A stretch of DNA of 32,912 nt from Coriobacteriia bacterium (GTDB lineage: Bacteria > Actinomycetota > Coriobacteriia > Coriobacteriales > UBA8131): positions 1-32,912 of the forward strand of contig WQXH01000022.1 in assembly GCA_009784945.1 (NCBI GenBank), read 5' to 3'. Shown here piece by piece: positions 30,701 through 32,912 of the stretch (the stretch's first letter is position 1; each line of letters opens with the position of its first letter). Below the pieces are notes generated by a model that was not told the DNA's origin, searched no databases, and saw nothing but the letters and a program-made list of their open reading frames with translations. A program made the translations under genes and the position numbers.

Positions 30701-32912
30701 GGAGTCGATACCCCGGTAGCAGATGATGACGCAACTGCTATATATTCTGGCCTCACCAAAAATGCCCAGTCTGCTGTCTACACCCCTGGCGAAGAGCTCG
30801 AGTATGAGATTTCCTTTACTGCGCTTGCCACGGTAGACGGTAATGCTCTTGCCACGGTCTTGGTGAGCGACAACTATGACGTAAGCAAACTTGAATACCT
30901 CAGATTTAAAGCTACCGCAGACGGCGTAGATGTTACAGCGCAGTTTACAGCCTTTAATGCTGGCTCTCTCACCTTGCTGTCACAGGCAGGGAGTGTTCTT
31001 GCTGGCAAGGAAATACTGATAACGGTAGTGTTTAAGGTTAAAGATGGTGCCACTGGTGCTATCAGCAACGAAGCCTCGGTCAAACTGAATGGAGTTGACG
31101 GCGGCAGCGACTCAGAGATCATTTATCCCGGAGACATCTCCAAGGATGCCCAGGCAGCCACCTACACACCTGGCGCAGACCTTGATTACGAAATCTCCTT
31201 TACCGCGCCTCATACTATTTATGGCGACGATCTTTCGAGCGTAGTCGTAACCGATACCTATGACGCAAGCAAGGTCACGTTTAAGAGCTTTACTGTAACG
31301 GTAGACGGGGTAGCAGCCAATAATGCCTTTACCCACGCAGACGATAATGGCACGCTGATCTTTACTGCTGCCAATGCTGAAAGCCTTGCTGGCAAGCAGG
31401 TCGTTATAACCACGGTCTTTACTGTGGCTGCAGGTGCTACCGGCACCATCTCAAACAGCGTGAAGGTAGACTTTAATGGACAACCCGGTGGAAGAGACGA
31501 TGAAGATATCGATAAGGGAGACCTGTCCAAAGATGTGCAAGCTGTTGTGTACACACCTGGCGCAGACCTTGATTACGAAATCTCCTTTACCGCCCCTAAT
31601 GCAATAAACGGCAACCCTCTTTCGAGCGTAGTTGTCACTGATACTTATGACGCAAGCAAGGTTGTCTACAAAGACTTTACGGTAACTGTAGACGGAGTGG
31701 CGGCCAACACCGCCTTTAACGCTGTTGATAATGGCAGCCAAGTGACCTTTACGGCCACCAATGCTGCAAGCCTTGCGGGCAAGAGTGTGGTAATCACCAC
31801 TATCTTTACGGTTAAGGATACCGCCACGGGCACCATTACCAACACCGCCTCGGTGAGCTTTAATGGTATTCCCTCAGGCGATGATGAAGAAAAGATCGAC
31901 AAGGGCGATCTTTCCAAGGATGCCCAGGCTGCTACCTATACACCTGGAGCAGATCTTGAGTATGAGATTTCCTTTACTGCCCCCAATACCATAAATGGAG
32001 ACCCGCTATCGAGCGTAGCGGTAACCGACACCTATGATGCACGCAAGCTCACCTATAAAAGCTTTACCGCTACCGTAGATGGAGTAGAGGCCAACGGTGC
32101 CTTTAGCGCCTCAGACAGTAGCGGTGTTGTGACCTTTACGGCCACTGATGGTGCCAGTCTTGCAGGCAAAAGAGTTATTATCACAACACTCTTTACTGTT
32201 GATGAAGGTGCAACGGGCACCATATCAAACAGCGCGGAGGTACTATTCAATGGTCATCCAGGAGGTCAAGATGACGAAGTAATCGACAAAAGCGACCTGG
32301 CTAAGGACGTGCAGGCCGATGCCTACACACCAGGCACAAACCTTGACTATGAGATTTCCTTTACTGCTCCTCTTCTGGTCAGTGGCAACGCTCTTTCTTC
32401 TATCGTAGTAATTGACACTTACGATGCAAACAGAGTCACCTTCATGGGCTTTAGCGCAACTGCCGATGGCGCAATAGTTGCTGATGCCTTTACCTCCTCT
32501 GATGCCGGCGGAGCAGTAACCTTTACTGCCCTTAACCCTGCCAGCCTTGCGGGCAAGAAGGTCGTTATAACAACGGTTTTTGCTGTAGCAGAAGATGCAG
32601 AAGGTACTATCATCAACAGCGTTGCTGTTAAATTTAATGGTATGCCGGGTGGCAGCGACGAGGAAGAAATCGATAAAGAAGAGCCTATCGTGCTGGAGCC
32701 CATTGATGACTTTTCTAAGTCCACCGCAAGCTTCTTCCAAAAGGTGGGAGACCCCATAAGCTTTACCGTAAGCTTTACCCTTCCTGAAGATGCAAGTGGC
32801 TACAAGGGCATATTGGTACATGACGTATTGCCCGCAGAGATTACCTACCAACAAATAGGCTCTGGCATAACGATTGGTGGAATAAGCCCACTTATCAGCT
32901 TAGATCACAGCG
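27725..32912 (+). CDS. very large secreted repeat adhesin (partial, runs off the window)
   Basis: One open frame of 1729 codons with no stop, starting at the ATG at 27725 after GAAGAAGGA. Residues 1-33 are a signal peptide (basic start, then a hydrophobic core and ALALA). Residues about 34-155 are an acidic Ser/Glu-rich stretch. About 157-235 is a SdrD/Cna_B-like domain (ISGNIWVDGNG, ADGSYSFEGVEPGGYVV). About 330-570 is a Gly-rich parallel beta-helix region (GGIRMTGGTLILNDG, GGGVFISGSS). About 626-700 is a Listeria-Bacteroides (Flg_new) repeat. About 706-866 are two 81-aa MucBP-like repeats. About 868-990 is an isopeptide-type fimbrial domain (NKSTGSIFSKVGDPVTF). Five 129-aa repeats follow (1012-1656), then a second copy of the fimbrial domain begins at 1661. 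Such proteins usually end in an LPxTG anchor; that end is outside the window. It probably mediates attachment to host or other bacterial surfaces. Confidence 0.9.
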   Translation, partial: MYKQNKKSKGARFISVFLSILLVLTMIPALALASGDEEQIGADIGIAATEEEQAGQQPEPIVVLTAGEEGEEGSGILDAPEATSQDEPEGDASEPGDTSEPQGASEEGGASNDNAVNALSDDAPEASSDVASNPQESSSEESSTSEEAVPNTAPSTISGNIWVDGNGALPTDWDGLRNGDEKALAGCTVYLYRADNRTSAIAQTQTRADGSYSFEGVEPGGYVVGIKDGKVSGTEYLLPMRVTAQSVFTVDWDTADDNPPYYATAFSPVLEVEGNGADILNISAGMRLPMGVMPLAGGYIVYSGSVGGTLVGNSGTLAGAVALCTGSANYFIVATQDDNNIGAAVTIPSGRNITLTSDKDGPYTLLQPSNSERHLTINSGATLTMYNIILSGNGGVSNSNLTNGGIRMTGGTLILNDGAVIENCRAYQGGGIEMSGDSRLRMYDGAAIRNNAAVTNAGAGGGVFISGSSQFTMYGGIISGNIAGTGAGMGGGVNLGNMTTVTGAPAAFSMQGGSLIGNTAAIGGGIYHSTGVGAPGYQGEYVPGQVQSAWGSLEILPAAYVGGNVATDGRRSPPLNYHRFNQLVTFDQYLMGQGRYRYPFDGSLLNNDDINYMFGSSIGQTRAISYNNNFSPTQTLSVGVPAPYNHTLRTYGSTGFAAHPQGWTFLGWDTQSSATTPQYQPGDIYSGIPAGTVLYAIWAPPSYPYEIRYWQDAVGAGGTQFTPVSGTHTNGSAPFGTVYSTLVPGADITNNQPTGYGAGTIVNGTSTIVDGTNIINVLYVKASFNYTVEYWKDAVGAGGTQLTPVAGTHLGGSALFGTVYSTLVPPGDIPANQPAGYKPGTITNATVTIHPGTNTITVLYLPMDTINDFNKSTGSIFSKVGDPVTFTISFTLPADSAGYKGILVHDVLPSSLTYQALGSDVKVNGVVNPLLSINHSAGTLSVNLSEAFIQANEGALVEITVATTVNSNWDGSSNITNSAQLYVQTGATPPNPGVDTPVADDDATAIYSGLTKNAQSAVYTPGEELEYEISFTALATVDGNALATVLVSDNYDVSKLEYLRFKATADGVDVTAQFTAFNAGSLTLLSQAGSVLAGKEILITVVFKVKDGATGAISNEASVKLNGVDGGSDSEIIYPGDISKDAQAATYTPGADLDYEISFTAPHTIYGDDLSSVVVTDTYDASKVTFKSFTVTVDGVAANNAFTHADDNGTLIFTAANAESLAGKQVVITTVFTVAAGATGTISNSVKVDFNGQPGGRDDEDIDKGDLSKDVQAVVYTPGADLDYEISFTAPNAINGNPLSSVVVTDTYDASKVVYKDFTVTVDGVAANTAFNAVDNGSQVTFTATNAASLAGKSVVITTIFTVKDTATGTITNTASVSFNGIPSGDDEEKIDKGDLSKDAQAATYTPGADLEYEISFTAPNTINGDPLSSVAVTDTYDARKLTYKSFTATVDGVEANGAFSASDSSGVVTFTATDGASLAGKRVIITTLFTVDEGATGTISNSAEVLFNGHPGGQDDEVIDKSDLAKDVQADAYTPGTNLDYEISFTAPLLVSGNALSSIVVIDTYDANRVTFMGFSATADGAIVADAFTSSDAGGAVTFTALNPASLAGKKVVITTVFAVAEDAEGTIINSVAVKFNGMPGGSDEEEIDKEEPIVLEPIDDFSKSTASFFQKVGDPISFTVSFTLPEDASGYKGILVHDVLPAEITYQQIGSGITIGGISPLISLDHS
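29840..30325 (+). repeat. two 81-aa MucBP-like repeats in the adhesin
   Basis: Two tandem 243-bp units (29840-30082, 30083-30325) share DAVGAGGTQ, FGTVYSTLVP and a TVLYL/NVLYV end. Such units are often found in mucin- or glycan-binding surface proteins. They are very similar, indicating recent duplication. Confidence 0.75.
30758..32690 (+). repeat. five 129-aa tandem repeats in the adhesin
   Basis: Units begin at 30758, 31142, 31529, 31916 and 32303 (spacing 384, 387, 387, 387 bp). Each reads K-x-x-QA-x-x-YTPG, then EISFTA, TDTYDA, SLAGK, ITT-FTV and FNG-P-G. They look like DUF11 or isopeptide-forming stalk domains. Units 2 and 3 share long identical DNA stretches, suggesting recent duplication or gene conversion; unit 1 is the most diverged. 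Confidence 0.85.

Noticed and set aside
29000-32854. Many minus-strand frames opposite the adhesin
   Set aside because: They are antisense shadows of a repetitive gene and repeat with the same period as the coding units.

Overview
The window looks like a chromosomal segment of a mid-GC, Gram-positive-type bacterium. My best guess is a member of the Coriobacteriia (Actinomycetota). This rests on the fused carboxyltransferase (AccDA), the ChW-repeat protein, a huge Cna_B/fimbrial-type surface adhesin and strong AGGAGG-type ribosome binding sites. Nothing here is a phylogenetic marker, so a clostridial relative remains possible.

Layout: the left edge carries the C-terminal end of a ChW-repeat secreted protein. 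A RelB-like antitoxin/MazF-like toxin pair follows on the minus strand. Also on the minus strand is an acetyl-CoA carboxylase cluster in the order acp, accB, accC, accDA and a metallo-beta-lactamase-fold hydrolase. The centre (6541-19561) is a plus-strand operon of two giant multidomain synthases and an AMP-forming acyl ligase. The first synthase reads ER-like barrel, FMN-type ER, KS, AT, ACP, KR. The second reads KS, altered AT, DH, PPTase. The acc/acp genes and the synthase genes diverge from a 390-bp region with palindromes and a possible extended -10 promoter.

Together these genes could form a self-contained lipid module. ACC makes malonyl-CoA, the synthase pair carries every activity for full reductive two-carbon extension (KS, AT, KR, DH, ER, ACP) plus its own PPTase, and the ligase could activate or release acyl chains. 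No discrete type II Fab enzyme is present. Whether this is the main fatty acid synthase or a secondary-lipid synthase cannot be told from the window.

Right of this, on the minus strand, are a SWIM-SNF2 helicase and a small reading frame broken by one in-frame stop. On the plus strand are a class V aminotransferase and a 3-phosphoglycerate dehydrogenase (serine synthesis). Then comes about 1 kb of repeat-rich non-coding DNA, with 31-bp tandem repeats and three hairpins whose stems differ but still pair. The last 5.2 kb is the start of a very large secreted, repetitive adhesin that runs off the window. A roughly 110-bp palindromic repeat occurs twice: once read through in frame inside the acyl ligase, and once just after its stop codon.
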